A stretch of 64,000 nt of DNA, from NCBI RefSeq assembly GCF_016864375.1, contig NZ_CP069354.1, positions 1,612,001-1,676,000 on the forward strand. The letters run 5' to 3'. Below are positions 46,839 to 56,186 of this stretch, in pieces. Below the pieces are notes generated by a model. The model worked only from the letters and a program-made list of their open reading frames with translations, did not search any database and had not been told where the DNA came from. This DNA comes from Microvirga sp. VF16. GTDB lineage: Bacteria > Pseudomonadota > Alphaproteobacteria > Rhizobiales > Beijerinckiaceae. The position numbers were made by a program, and so were the translations under genes. Every line of letters starts with the position of its first letter. The first letter of the stretch is position 1.

Positions 46839-48152
46839 ATGACCAGCGAGGCCCAAGCCGTTACGAGCACGGTCGCGGAGGTTCCGCTCACCCGCCGCTT
46901 CGGCTGGATGTGGTGGATAGCGCTCCTGGCCTCCGCCGCGCTTGTGCTGCTTCTCGGCTATACGCTGGTGTCCGTCACGATCATCGGCGTCGGCGTCTGG
47001 GGTGTGAACATTCCCTTCGTGTGGGGCTTCGACCTCATCAACTACGCCTGGTGGATCGGCATCGCCAATGGCGCGAGCCTCTTCGCGGCCATCCTGGTAC
47101 TGCGTCGGCATGATCTGCGTACGGCAGTCAATCGCTTCGCGGAGGGCGTGGCATTCTTCGCCGTGATCTGTGCGGGAATCTTCCCGATTTTCCATCTCGG
47201 GCGCCCGTGGCTGTTCTACTGGGTGTTTCCCTATCCTGCGACCTTCGAGGTCTGGCCGCAGTTCCGCAGCACCCTGACATGGGATTTCTGGGCCATCAGC
47301 ACCCATGCCATCGTCACGAGCCTGCTCTGGTATGTCGGCCTCATTCCCGACCTCGCGACCCTGCGCGACCGGGCCCGCCGCAGGACATCGAAGCGCATCT
47401 ACGGTGTCCTTGCACTCGGCTGGCGCGGCTCCTTGCGCCATTGGGCCTATCATCAGCGCGCCTATCGCCTCGTCGCCATCCTGGTGCTGCCGCTGATTCT
47501 CATCATGCAGAGCACAGTGGCCTTCGAATTCGCCGTGACACTGGTGCCCGATTGGCATGAGACACGCCAGCCGCTCCATTTCGTGGCCACCGGCCTGGCC
47601 CAGGGCCTGTCCATCGTTCTCCTCGTCGCCATGCTGTTGCGCTGGGGCCTGCGGCTGGGGCGTTACATCGATGAAAGCGATATCGATCTTCTGGGCAAGC
47701 TCGTCCTCGCGAGCGCTCTGGTGTCGGGCTATCTCTATCTTGACGAGATTGCTTCGGCTCTTCTCGCGGATCGATTGACGCAGGAAGCCATGTTCAACCG
47801 CATGATCGGCGATTACGGGGGTCTTTACTGGACGGCTGTCGTCTACAGCGTCGTGATCCCGCAGCTTCTCTGGCTGAAGGCTGCGCGGCAGAGCACCATC
47901 GCGGGGGTCTTTGTCGGCTTCTCTATCGGTATCGGCATCTGGTTCGACCGGTATTCGATCATCGTCGGCGGGCTCCAGACCGATCATCTGCCGTCGGTCT
48001 GGCGAACTTACACGCCGACCCTTGCCGAGACCGGGCTCTTCCTCGGAACCGTTGGGCTGTTCGCGGCTCTTCTCCTCCTGTTCGTGCGCTTTCTCCCCGT
48101 AGTCTCCATGTTCGAGACCCGGCATGACGAGCATCTGGAGAAGTCCTCATGA
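46839..48152 (+). CDS. actC: Alternative complex III subunit C (NrfD/PsrC-like)
   Basis: A 437-residue integral membrane protein of the NrfD/PsrC family with about ten predicted helices. WGVNIPFVWGFDLINYAWW and FHLGRPWLFYWVFPYP are typical of ActC, which carries the quinol site. It lies 4 bp after actB and overlaps actD by 4 bp. Confidence 0.93.
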   Translation: MTSEAQAVTSTVAEVPLTRRFGWMWWIALLASAALVLLLGYTLVSVTIIGVGVWGVNIPFVWGFDLINYAWWIGIANGASLFAAILVLRRHDLRTAVNRFAEGVAFFAVICAGIFPIFHLGRPWLFYWVFPYPATFEVWPQFRSTLTWDFWAISTHAIVTSLLWYVGLIPDLATLRDRARRRTSKRIYGVLALGWRGSLRHWAYHQRAYRLVAILVLPLILIMQSTVAFEFAVTLVPDWHETRQPLHFVATGLAQGLSIVLLVAMLLRWGLRLGRYIDESDIDLLGKLVLASALVSGYLYLDEIASALLADRLTQEAMFNRMIGDYGGLYWTAVVYSVVIPQLLWLKAARQSTIAGVFVGFSIGIGIWFDRYSIIVGGLQTDHLPSVWRTYTPTLAETGLFLGTVGLFAALLLLFVRFLPVVSMFETRHDEHLEKSS

Positions 48153-48688
48153 CGCAGCGCCTCTATGGCATCATGGCCGAATTCAGGAATCCAGAAGCCC
48201 TGGTGGAGGCCGTCAGGGCGGCGAAACGTGCCGGGTTCAACAAACTCGAAGTGTTCAGCCCGTTTCCGCTGTCCGATCTTGCGGAAGAGCTTGGGATCCA
48301 CACGACCATCATTCCCTGGATCGCGTTCGTTGCGGCGCTGATCGGCGCCGGAATCCAGTATGGCTCCCAGTACTGGATGAACGCGGTCGATTATCCCTTG
48401 AATGTCGGCGGTCGCCCTCTCGACAGTTGGCCCGCCTTCATTCCATCCACCTTGATCGTCGCCATTCTGTGGGCGGGCGCGGCGACATTGATCGGCCTGC
48501 TTCTGATTCTACGCTTGCCGCGATTGCACCATCCGGTCTTCGAGGTGCACGGCTTCGAGCGAGCTTCCAACGACCGGTTCTTCCTCTGCATTCTCAGCGA
48601 GGATCCGCTTTTCGAGAGCGAAGCCACGCGAAACTTCCTGGAGGCATTGTCGCCGCAGATCGTGCGGGAGGTTCCCGCATGCGATTAG
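48149..48688 (+). CDS. actD: Alternative complex III subunit D (DUF3341)
   Basis: A 179-residue DUF3341 protein. The N-terminal soluble part (YGIMAEFRNPEALVEAVRAA, KLEVFSPFPL) is followed by two membrane helices (about 52-72 and 98-122) and a C-terminal soluble part. ActD is a structural subunit holding the complex in the membrane. It overlaps actC (ATGA) and actE (10 bp). Confidence 0.92.
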   Translation: MTQRLYGIMAEFRNPEALVEAVRAAKRAGFNKLEVFSPFPLSDLAEELGIHTTIIPWIAFVAALIGAGIQYGSQYWMNAVDYPLNVGGRPLDSWPAFIPSTLIVAILWAGAATLIGLLLILRLPRLHHPVFEVHGFERASNDRFFLCILSEDPLFESEATRNFLEALSPQIVREVPACD

Positions 48689-49170
48689 CGGCGGCCTTCA
48701 TCGCTGTCTTTCTTCTAGCGGCCTGTGATACCGGCACGGAACAGCGGGATGCCGTCGCCTCGACCCGCGCCATTCAAAGGCCGTATCTGCCTGTTCCTCC
48801 AGGCAGCATCGCCAGGGGCACGGCGGCACGGCAGGCCGCTCTTGCAGCACCGGGGCCGGAGGTGACGCAAGAGCTCATGGCACGGGGCGAAGAACGGTTC
48901 CGCGCTTTCTGCTCCCCATGCCATGGCGTCAGCGGGCGCGGCGATGGAACGGTGGTCGCACGTGGCTTCCCGCCACCGCCCTCCTATCACGAGGAGCGCC
49001 TGCGCGTGCTTGCACCGGAGCAGATCGTGCAGGTGATCACCCACGGCAAGGGCCGAATGTTCCCATACGCGGACCGCGTGCTCCCGGAGGAACGCTGGGC
49101 CATCGCCCATTACGTCAAAGCCTTGCAGGCCCGTGGGTCCGGCGCGGCTCCGGAGGCGATACGCCCATGA
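48679..49170 (+). CDS. actE: Alternative complex III subunit E, monoheme cytochrome c
   Basis: A 163-residue lipoprotein cytochrome c. The signal MRLAAAFIAVFLLAAC gives a lipobox LLAAC with Cys16 lipidated; one heme site CSPCHG lies in the mature domain and the distal Met is probably in GRMFPY. It would be the sixth heme of the complex and pass electrons on. GGGAGG precedes ATG 48679, which lies within the end of actD. Confidence 0.92.
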   Translation: MRLAAAFIAVFLLAACDTGTEQRDAVASTRAIQRPYLPVPPGSIARGTAARQAALAAPGPEVTQELMARGEERFRAFCSPCHGVSGRGDGTVVARGFPPPPSYHEERLRVLAPEQIVQVITHGKGRMFPYADRVLPEERWAIAHYVKALQARGSGAAPEAIRP

Positions 49171-50117
49171 ATACGATGGAAATTTTCTATATCGTATTCG
49201 TGTCCCTGTCCGGGGTCGCGATGGGCAGCCTCGCGGCGCTCATGATCGGCCATCTCATGGACGAACATTGGCTTGCTCACGTGCGGGCGGAGATCGAGGC
49301 CGCGGCGCTGACGCTGCCCCTGCTGCTGCTTCTTGGCATTCCTCTCGCCTTCGGTCTCGCAGAGCTTTTTCCGTGGGTTACCGGGCGGGCGGGTCTGCCG
49401 CCACTGCGGGCGGCCTTTCTGAGCCCTGCCTTCTATCTCGCGCGAAGTGCCGTCTACCTTGCGGTCTGCGCTGGACTGGCATTCTGGCTGATCCGGACGC
49501 GACATGTACGCCGCGCCAGCGCCATTGGCCTGGCTCTTCTAACCCCTGTCATGAGTTTTGCCGCTTACGACTGGGTTCTGTCGCGTGAGCCGCATTGGTG
49601 GTCGAGCCTGTTCGGCTTTGCCTTCGGCCTGAGCCAGGTTCTCGCCGCCCTCGCCATTGCGATTCTCGTGACCATGCTCAAGCCGAAGCATGCTTCGCCG
49701 AAGCGCATGAAGAGCCTTGAACGTGCTTTGCTGACGCTCGCCTTGCTCACGGTCTGGACATGGTTCGCGCAGTTCCTGATCGTCTGGCTCGCCAATCTGC
49801 CGGATGGCGCGGAGTGGTATTTGAGGCGCTCCGATCCGGAAAGCCTCGCTCTTCTCAAGGTCTCATATGGCCTGATGCTGGTTGCAATCGTCGTGCTGGT
49901 TCCCTCAGGCGTGAGCCGCATCGGCATGATCGTTGGAAGCGCACTCGCTCTTCTGCACCATGGAACGCATATCATCTGGATTCTTCAGCCCAGGGGTGAG
50001 CCTTCCTGGTTCGATCTCGGTCTCATCGCCATCCTCGCCGCTCTCTGGATCGTAGCCCTCGCGATCGTCATGCAGCTTCGTCCCACCTATGCGGAGGAAG
50101 GTGCAGCCGAGCCCTAA
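49167..50117 (+). CDS. actF: Alternative complex III subunit F
   Basis: A 316-residue hydrophobic protein with about ten helices, a shorter, diverged counterpart of ActC lacking the quinol-site residues. The conserved FAAYDWVLSREPHWWSSLFG segment and WFAQFLIVWLANLP are typical of ActF. It overlaps actE by ATGA and completes actABCDEF. Confidence 0.92.
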   Translation: MNTMEIFYIVFVSLSGVAMGSLAALMIGHLMDEHWLAHVRAEIEAAALTLPLLLLLGIPLAFGLAELFPWVTGRAGLPPLRAAFLSPAFYLARSAVYLAVCAGLAFWLIRTRHVRRASAIGLALLTPVMSFAAYDWVLSREPHWWSSLFGFAFGLSQVLAALAIAILVTMLKPKHASPKRMKSLERALLTLALLTVWTWFAQFLIVWLANLPDGAEWYLRRSDPESLALLKVSYGLMLVAIVVLVPSGVSRIGMIVGSALALLHHGTHIIWILQPRGEPSWFDLGLIAILAALWIVALAIVMQLRPTYAEEGAAEP

Positions 50118-50656
50118 CCTTTCGCGTCTGTCTCTGCGGTCTGGTTCGGGACGATGCGGCGCGTCCTGGGCTCCGTCTCCGATGGAGTGAGCGCCGGCTC
50201 CGGGAGATCGACCGTCGTCTCCTCGCCGCGGAGCGGAAGCGGCGGCTCCGGGGGAAAGACCCGGGCCCCGCTGTCGCCGAGAGTATAGAGATAGCTCGCG
50301 ATATGGCGGGCTTCGGCCTCCGTCACGCTCTGTGACGGCATGCCGGTGCTGGGCTTCAGCGCCACGGGATCGACCAGCCACGCGATCAGGTTCTGCGGCG
50401 TGTTCGGCAGGAATCCGGCGAGAAGGTGCTGCTGAGCATAGTCCTTCAGTTCCGGGCCGACCCGGCCTCTCGCACCTCTGACCCCGCTGATCGCGTGGCA
50501 GGTGCCACAGCCATAGGATTGGATCAAGGCACGCCCCCGCTCGGGCTCGCCACCCGCGATTTGCGACGCGACGGATTTCTCCTGCGGGTCGCTGCATGCG
50601 GTCAGTCCTGCAACGGCCGGGATGATTGCGATGCGGAGGAGTATGTGCCTGATCAT
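50114..50656 (-). CDS. Cytochrome c lipoprotein
   Basis: A 180-residue class I cytochrome c with a lipoprotein signal (MIRHILLRIAIIPAVAGLTAC, lipobox LTAC) and one heme site CGTCHAISG; the distal Met may be in GMPSQS. A Pro/Glu-rich tail follows. It is probably a membrane-tethered electron carrier between the alternative complex III and the oxidase. Its start overlaps the upstream CtaG-like stop (ATGA), and its 3' end overlaps actF by 4 bp. Confidence 0.85.
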   Translation of the reverse strand: MIRHILLRIAIIPAVAGLTACSDPQEKSVASQIAGGEPERGRALIQSYGCGTCHAISGVRGARGRVGPELKDYAQQHLLAGFLPNTPQNLIAWLVDPVALKPSTGMPSQSVTEAEARHIASYLYTLGDSGARVFPPEPPLPLRGEETTVDLPEPALTPSETEPRTRRIVPNQTAETDAKG

Positions 50657-51636
50657 GAACTCTGCTTGACGAGGTCCGATGGGGCAACCGGCAACGGCTT
50701 CCTCCGTTCCCGTCCTGGCGGCGTCACGAGCCTGTGTGCCATGATCAATCCGGCGATGAGATAGATCCCACACATGGGAAGGGACATGATCGCGCCCGCC
50801 AATTGCTGATCTTCCAACGCGGTCAAACCCCACTTGGCCGTATCTGGCGTGTGATACAAAGCCTCGCGCGCGAAGCTGAGGAGCGCACTGAGCAATCCGC
50901 TCTGCAAAAGTGTGACGAAGCATGCGATCAGTGCCGCCGCCGCTGCTTCACGTCCTGTCCTTGCCTTGATGATGCCGCGCCAGAACAGCAGCGCGGTGCC
51001 GAAGAACATGAGGTGTTCCAGCCAGTGGATAAAGTCGGAGGCAACGGCGGCATCGAAGAGCGTCGGGCTGTGCCAGACCCACAGGGTCGCCATATGGATC
51101 ATCGCTGCCGGGACCGGTCTTGCACAGGGCGCGAGGAAGGCGAGGGTCGATCTCATCGGTCCGTTGCGAGCCAGTCCGCGCCGCCAGTGCTCGGGCAGCG
51201 CCCAGAGCCACACGACCTCCGGCTTGCCGAGAACGAGGAGTGGCGGCGCAACGGCGATCAGAAGAATGTGCTGGACCATGTGAGCCGAGAGAAGCGGCTT
51301 GGAGAGCCCCTCCAGCGGGGAGAGAAGGGCGATGACCAGCATCGCGATTCCAGCAGCGAAGCTGAGAATCTGCGGCATGCCGAACCCCGGCAGAAGGCGC
51401 CCGAGGCTTCGCCGCAGACGCCACACGCCGAGGGCGAACATGACGCTTGAAACAATGAGCGGGATCGTGACCAGCGGATCGGCCGCCCAGGAATGCCAAA
51501 GGTCCCCAGGGCCATGAGGTGCCGTTCCATGGGCAAGGGCAGGGCGGCTGAACAGAAGGACGGCTAATCCAGTGACGAGGCTGAGCCCGTGTCTTCGGTG
51601 TCGGCTGGGTGATATTTCGAGGGAACCAACGCTCAC
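50653..51636 (-). CDS. CtaG-like cytochrome c oxidase assembly protein
   Basis: About 327 residues of the caa3_CtaG family (PF09678 type): a probable signal or first helix, then about seven helices with LLSPLEGLSKPLLSAHMVQH, HWLEHLMFFGTALLFW and TPDTAKWGLTALEDQQLAGA. Family members are needed for CuA/CuB assembly of heme-copper oxidases. There is no ATG; GTG 51636 or TTG 51642 could start it. The frame continues antisense through coxB, which is spurious. Divergent from the oxidase operon by about 45 bp. Confidence 0.83.
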   Translation of the reverse strand: MSVGSLEISPSRHRRHGLSLVTGLAVLLFSRPALAHGTAPHGPGDLWHSWAADPLVTIPLIVSSVMFALGVWRLRRSLGRLLPGFGMPQILSFAAGIAMLVIALLSPLEGLSKPLLSAHMVQHILLIAVAPPLLVLGKPEVVWLWALPEHWRRGLARNGPMRSTLAFLAPCARPVPAAMIHMATLWVWHSPTLFDAAVASDFIHWLEHLMFFGTALLFWRGIIKARTGREAAAAALIACFVTLLQSGLLSALLSFAREALYHTPDTAKWGLTALEDQQLAGAIMSLPMCGIYLIAGLIMAHRLVTPPGRERRKPLPVAPSDLVKQSS

Positions 51637-51681
51637 GGCCAAGCTTATCCGTTCAATGCATGCGAAACCGATGTAGGGCGA

Positions 51682-52710
51682 ATGGAGCTCGAGGCGACCC
51701 GGCATTGCCCTCGATGGCGGCTGCGCACCTGGACGAGGTGTGTGAATGCGGTTGCGTGTGTCCTGGCCCTTGCGGGTTGCAGCGGCGTGCAATCGGCGCT
51801 CGATCCGGCGGGTGGTGATGCTCTCCGGATCTATTGGCTCACCGTCATCATGACGGCGGGTGCCATCCTCATCTTCCTCGTTGTTACGAGTCTCGTGCTT
51901 TATGCGGTCTTCGCCCCGCCCGAGCGGAGGGCCTGGCTCGGAAGCCGCCGGACCATCGTCTATGGTGGATTGGCCTTTCCGATCGTCGTGCTGTCGATGC
52001 TTCTGCCCTACGGCCTCATCGTCATGCGCGACACGGATGCTCCGGTAAGGGGCGCGCTTCCCATAGAGGTGATCGGCGAGCAATATTGGTGGCGGGTGAA
52101 ATATTCGGCCGAGCGCGGACAGCCCGAGTTCTCGACGGCGAACGAAATCGTCGTTCCCATCGGGCGGCCCATTGCCGTTTCTGTCACCGCGGCCGATGTG
52201 ATCCACAGCTTCTGGATTCCGAATTTCGGCGGCAAGATCGACATGATCCCAGGCCGCATCAACCGGCTCAACTTCACGGCCGAACGACCCGGTGTCTATC
52301 GCGGTGTCTGCGCCGAGTTCTGCGGCGACCAGCATGCGCGCATGGCCTTCGATGTGGTTGCGATGGAGCCGGTCGCCTTCGATGCCTGGAGAGCAGCGCA
52401 GGCCAAGCCTGCTGCGGAGCCGGACCTTCCGCTTCTCGTACGCGGCCGCGAACTCTTTCGCGTGGGCGGATGCGGATCCTGCCATGTGGTGCGTGGAACC
52501 GACGCCAATGGGTGGTTCGGCCCCGACCTGACCCATGTGGGCAGCCGCCGCACCATCGGGGCAGGCCAGTTTCCCAACAATATCGGCACGCTCGCCGGCT
52601 GGATCGCCAACACGCAGCACATCAAACCAGGAGTGCGGATGCCGTCCTATGGCTCGTTCACGGGGGAGGATCTGCGGGCATTGGCCGGTTATCTGGAGAG
52701 CTTGAAATGA
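51682..52710 (+). CDS. coxB: Cytochrome c oxidase subunit II with fused cytochrome c domain
   Basis: A 342-residue caa3-type subunit II. A lipoprotein-like start (VLALAGC) and two membrane helices are followed by the CuA domain: HSFWIPNFGGKIDMIPGR and CAEFCGDQHARM provide the His, two Cys, second His and Met ligands. A C-terminal cytochrome c domain has CGSCHVVRG. Electrons from a lipid-anchored or membrane cytochrome would enter through the fused heme. The stop overlaps the next gene as ATGA. Confidence 0.94.
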   Translation: MELEATRHCPRWRLRTWTRCVNAVACVLALAGCSGVQSALDPAGGDALRIYWLTVIMTAGAILIFLVVTSLVLYAVFAPPERRAWLGSRRTIVYGGLAFPIVVLSMLLPYGLIVMRDTDAPVRGALPIEVIGEQYWWRVKYSAERGQPEFSTANEIVVPIGRPIAVSVTAADVIHSFWIPNFGGKIDMIPGRINRLNFTAERPGVYRGVCAEFCGDQHARMAFDVVAMEPVAFDAWRAAQAKPAAEPDLPLLVRGRELFRVGGCGSCHVVRGTDANGWFGPDLTHVGSRRTIGAGQFPNNIGTLAGWIANTQHIKPGVRMPSYGSFTGEDLRALAGYLESLK

Positions 52711-55274
52711 ACGCACCCGAGCGCCCCAGATCCTTCGAGCCGCGGCAGCCCGAGCTCCCCAATTCGCTGCCGCGCCCCGAAGGCGAGTTCGAGGCACTCA
52801 AGAAAACGTGGGAATCCCCGCGCGGTCTCAGCTTCATCACGGACGTCAACAACACCTATGTCGGCATATGGTATGTCGGCACCGCGTTCCTGTTCTTCAT
52901 CCTGGCGGGCATCCTTGCGCTGATCATGCGCGCGCAGCTGGCGGTTCCAGAAAGCGACCTCGTCGGCCACGATCTCTACAACCAGCTCTTCACCATGCAT
53001 GGCACGGTGATGATGTTCCTCTTCGCCGTTCCCGCCGTGGAGGCGGCGAGCGTCTATCTCCTGCCGAACATGCAGGCGGCGCGCGACCTGCCGTTTCCTC
53101 GCCTCTCGGCCTATGCCTTCTGGGCCTATTTCGTCGGCGGCCTCGTCTTCTTCGGTACGATCTTCTTCGGTCTCGCACCCAATGGCGGCTGGTTCATGTA
53201 TCCGCCCCTCACGGGAACCAAGTACTCGCCCGCCGACAATGCGGATTGGTGGCTTCTCGGCATCGGTTTCATCGAGATCTCCGCCATCGCGGGCGCCATC
53301 GAGATCATCGTCGGTGTCATGAAGACGCGCGCGGTCGGCATGAGCCTCGACAAGCTGCCCGTTTACTCATGGGCCATGCTCGTCTTCGCGGTAATGATCA
53401 TCATCGCCTTTCCGGCGATCATCCTCGCGACGCTGCTGCTGGAAATGGAGCGCGCCTTCGACTGGCCATTCTTCATTGCCGAGAGGGGCGGGGATCCGCT
53501 CCTGTGGCAGCACCTGTTCTGGTTCTTCGGCCATCCGGAGGTCTACATCATCTTCTTGCCGGCGACCGGCATGGTGTCGATGATCGTGCCGACCATGGCG
53601 CAGACGCCGCTCGTCGGCTACCGCCTGATCGTGCTCGCCCTGGTCGCAACCGGCTTTCTTTCCTTCGGCCTGTGGGTACATCACATGTTCGCAACGGGCC
53701 TGCCGAAGATGTCGTTGAGCTTCTTCTCGGCGGCCAGTACGGCGGTGGCGGTGCCGAGCGGCATCCAGGTCTTCGCCTGGATTGCCACCATCGCGTCGGG
53801 GCGCATGAAGCTGACCACGCCCTCGCTCTTCGTCATCGGTTTCCTGTTCATCTTCACGCTCGGCGGCCTTACAGGCGTGATGGTCGCCATGGCGCCTTTC
53901 GACTGGCAGGCGCATGACAGTTACTTCGTCGTCGCGCACCTGCATTACGTGCTGATCGGCGGCATGGTGTTTCCGCTCTTCGCCGCTTTCTACTACTGGA
54001 TACCGGTCGCGAGCAAACATGCCCTGTCGGAGCGACTCGGTCGCTGGGTGTTCGGCCTCATGTTCCTTGGTGTGAACATGACCTTCCTGCCGATGCACAT
54101 CACTGGCCTCATCGGCATGCCTCGGCGTGTCTATACCTATCCGGTCGGAATGGGATGGGACGCGCTCAATCTCGTCTCCACCATCGGCGCCTTCATGATC
54201 GCGGCCGGTGTCACGATCTTCGTCTACGATCTCGCCCGTAAGTTCCGGTTCGCGAGCGAGGACAATGCAGGCAATGTCTGGAATGCCGGCACTCTCGAAT
54301 GGCTGCCGAACGGCAATTATGCCACGCGCAGCATTCCATCCGTCGTCAGCCGCGATCCTCTATGGGATCAACCGAACCTGCCGAAGGACGTGGAGGACGG
54401 TCGCTATTACATGCCCGGCACGGTCACGGGTGGACGCGAGGCGCTGGTGACGAGCCCGTTCGATGCGCGCCCGCAATATATCCTGCAGATTCCCGGTCCC
54501 GGATGGCAGCCCTTGCTCGCCGCCGTGTTCACGGCAGCGTTCTTTCTGCTCCTGACCGTCAAGATGGTGTTCCCGTCGGCGATCTGCGGTGTGCTTGCAA
54601 TCGGCTTCGTGATCTGGTGGCTGTGGGAGACCGACCCAGGCCCGATCCGCCCACCGGCCGATATCGGCGGCGGCGTCGTTCTCCCGGTCTATGTCACCGG
54701 GCCCATGAACCATTCATGGTGGGCGATGATCGTCCTCATGGTCGTCGCCGGCATGGTCTTCACCTGCCTGATCTTCTCCTATCTCTTCCTGTGGCTCGTA
54801 AATCCCGGCGCCTGGCCGCCCCAAGGCGTCCAACTGCCCGAACGGATCTGGCCCTTCCTCGCAGCCACCCTCTACGTCGTCAGCGCCGCGCTCATCGCCT
54901 ATGCCAGCCGCTCATTGCGAGGAGATGACCGCCGTAGTCCACGCTCCGTACCGCTTCTCATCGCCGTAGCGCTCCTGTTTGTCGGCGGCGCGTCGGCGGT
55001 CGATCTCTGGGCGCAGCGGCAATCGGCCTTAAGCCCATCGACCCATGCCTATGGCGCCGCCGTCTACGCCATCGTGGCGTTGCAAATCTTCTTCGTGCTG
55101 ACGACACTCCTCATGGGGGGCTACACAATTGCCCGCTGGCTTGCTGGCAAGCTCGACAGCGTTCGCCGCACGACCTTCGATAACACGATGCTGTTCTGGT
55201 ACTACACCGTTGGCCAGGGCCTTGTCGGTCTCACGGTCGTCTATGGTTTCCCGCACCTGACGGGAGGCCTTTAG
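52707..55274 (+). CDS. Cytochrome c oxidase subunit I/III fusion
   Basis: An 855-residue fusion. Residues about 35-570 are subunit I of an A1-type heme-copper oxidase: heme a ligand in TMHGTVMMF, GHPEVYIIFLP with the crosslinked His-Tyr and channel Glu, CuB His pair in WVHHMF, and HDSYFVVAHLHYVL for hemes a and a3. From about residue 600 a subunit III-like domain with seven helices ends in FDNTMLFWYYTVGQG. Oxygen would be reduced to water with proton pumping. Start ATG 52707 overlaps coxB. Confidence 0.93.
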   Translation: MNAPERPRSFEPRQPELPNSLPRPEGEFEALKKTWESPRGLSFITDVNNTYVGIWYVGTAFLFFILAGILALIMRAQLAVPESDLVGHDLYNQLFTMHGTVMMFLFAVPAVEAASVYLLPNMQAARDLPFPRLSAYAFWAYFVGGLVFFGTIFFGLAPNGGWFMYPPLTGTKYSPADNADWWLLGIGFIEISAIAGAIEIIVGVMKTRAVGMSLDKLPVYSWAMLVFAVMIIIAFPAIILATLLLEMERAFDWPFFIAERGGDPLLWQHLFWFFGHPEVYIIFLPATGMVSMIVPTMAQTPLVGYRLIVLALVATGFLSFGLWVHHMFATGLPKMSLSFFSAASTAVAVPSGIQVFAWIATIASGRMKLTTPSLFVIGFLFIFTLGGLTGVMVAMAPFDWQAHDSYFVVAHLHYVLIGGMVFPLFAAFYYWIPVASKHALSERLGRWVFGLMFLGVNMTFLPMHITGLIGMPRRVYTYPVGMGWDALNLVSTIGAFMIAAGVTIFVYDLARKFRFASEDNAGNVWNAGTLEWLPNGNYATRSIPSVVSRDPLWDQPNLPKDVEDGRYYMPGTVTGGREALVTSPFDARPQYILQIPGPGWQPLLAAVFTAAFFLLLTVKMVFPSAICGVLAIGFVIWWLWETDPGPIRPPADIGGGVVLPVYVTGPMNHSWWAMIVLMVVAGMVFTCLIFSYLFLWLVNPGAWPPQGVQLPERIWPFLAATLYVVSAALIAYASRSLRGDDRRSPRSVPLLIAVALLFVGGASAVDLWAQRQSALSPSTHAYGAAVYAIVALQIFFVLTTLLMGGYTIARWLAGKLDSVRRTTFDNTMLFWYYTVGQGLVGLTVVYGFPHLTGGL

Positions 55275-55275
55275 C

Positions 55276-55629
55276 ATGACCGGACGGACAGGACAGGTCA
55301 TGCTCATGCTGGCCGGTCTCATCGCATGGGCAGTCCAGTTCACGCTCATTTATGGCGCGACATCGACATTGTGCGGCCGCGAATGGACCGGCACGACGAT
55401 GCTCGGGATGGGCAACGTTCAGGCGATCATTCTCGCCACCACTATCCTGGCTTTCGTCGTCACCACCATCGCATTGGCATGGTCTCTGCGGACACATGCG
55501 CAGATAGGGAATCAAACCTCCACAGCAGATCGTTTCATGGGTCACACGGGCGCCCTGATCAACGGCTTCTCGCTTCTCGTGATCCTGTGGCAGGGGGTTC
55601 CGGCCTTCATCCTTCCGGCCTGTGCATAG
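55276..55629 (+). CDS. Hypothetical membrane protein of the oxidase operon
   Basis: A 117-residue protein with three predicted helices (about 7-27, 47-68, 93-113) and CGREWTG after the first. GGAGG overlaps the end of the preceding oxidase gene, so it is probably co-translated. By position it could be a small subunit IV-like or assembly component; I do not recognise the sequence family. Confidence 0.7.
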   Translation: MTGRTGQVMLMLAGLIAWAVQFTLIYGATSTLCGREWTGTTMLGMGNVQAIILATTILAFVVTTIALAWSLRTHAQIGNQTSTADRFMGHTGALINGFSLLVILWQGVPAFILPACA

Positions 55630-55654
55630 AATTTTGATACCACGGGGTCATACG

Positions 55655-56182
55655 ATGATCGACTGGCAGGAAATGTTCGTACCCGTTCACTCGATCCCCG
55701 AGATGATCGTGCGCGGGACAGTGACCTACATCATGCTGTTCCTGATCATGAGGTTTCTGCTCAAGCGGCAGACCGGCGTAATCGGTGTCGCGGACCTTCT
55801 GGTGATCGTTCTCATCGCCGATGCGGCACAGAATGCGATGTCGAGCGATTACAAGTCGATCACCGAGGGAGGCGTTCTCGTTCTTACCATCGTCTTCTGG
55901 AACTACGCCATCGACTGGCTCGGCTTCCACTTCCCCGCATTCCAGCGCTTCACCCGTCCCCCGCCGCTTCTGCTGATCGACAACGGCAAGATGCTGCCCC
56001 GGAACATGCGGCAGGAGATGATCACGACGGAAGAGCTCAACAGTGAACTTCGACAGCAGGGCATCGAACACTGCTCGGAAGTGAAGCGGGCCTATATCGA
56101 GGGCGATGGAACGATCAGTATCATCCGGAAAGACAAGGCCGAGACCGGAGAGAACAGCGAAACGCTGAAGGGAATAAGCTAA
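55655..56182 (+). CDS. DUF421 (YetF-like) membrane protein
   Basis: A 175-residue DUF421 protein. Three N-terminal helices (YIMLFLIMRFLLKRQTG, VADLLVIVLIADAAQNAM, VLVLTIVFWNYAIDWLGF) precede a cytoplasmic domain with PPPLLLIDNGKMLPRNMRQE and TTEELNSELRQQGI. The function is unknown. ATG 55655 is preferred over the upstream ATG 55622 inside the previous gene. It converges with rhaI, 4 bp apart. Confidence 0.88.
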   Translation: MIDWQEMFVPVHSIPEMIVRGTVTYIMLFLIMRFLLKRQTGVIGVADLLVIVLIADAAQNAMSSDYKSITEGGVLVLTIVFWNYAIDWLGFHFPAFQRFTRPPPLLLIDNGKMLPRNMRQEMITTEELNSELRQQGIEHCSEVKRAYIEGDGTISIIRKDKAETGENSETLKGIS

Positions 56183-56186
56183 ACCC

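Noticed and set aside
51637..52797. N-terminal extension of the CtaG-like frame through coxB
   Set aside because: The extra 380 residues lie antisense to CuA and heme motifs of subunit II and lack any family features; a GTG or TTG start near 51640 is sufficient.
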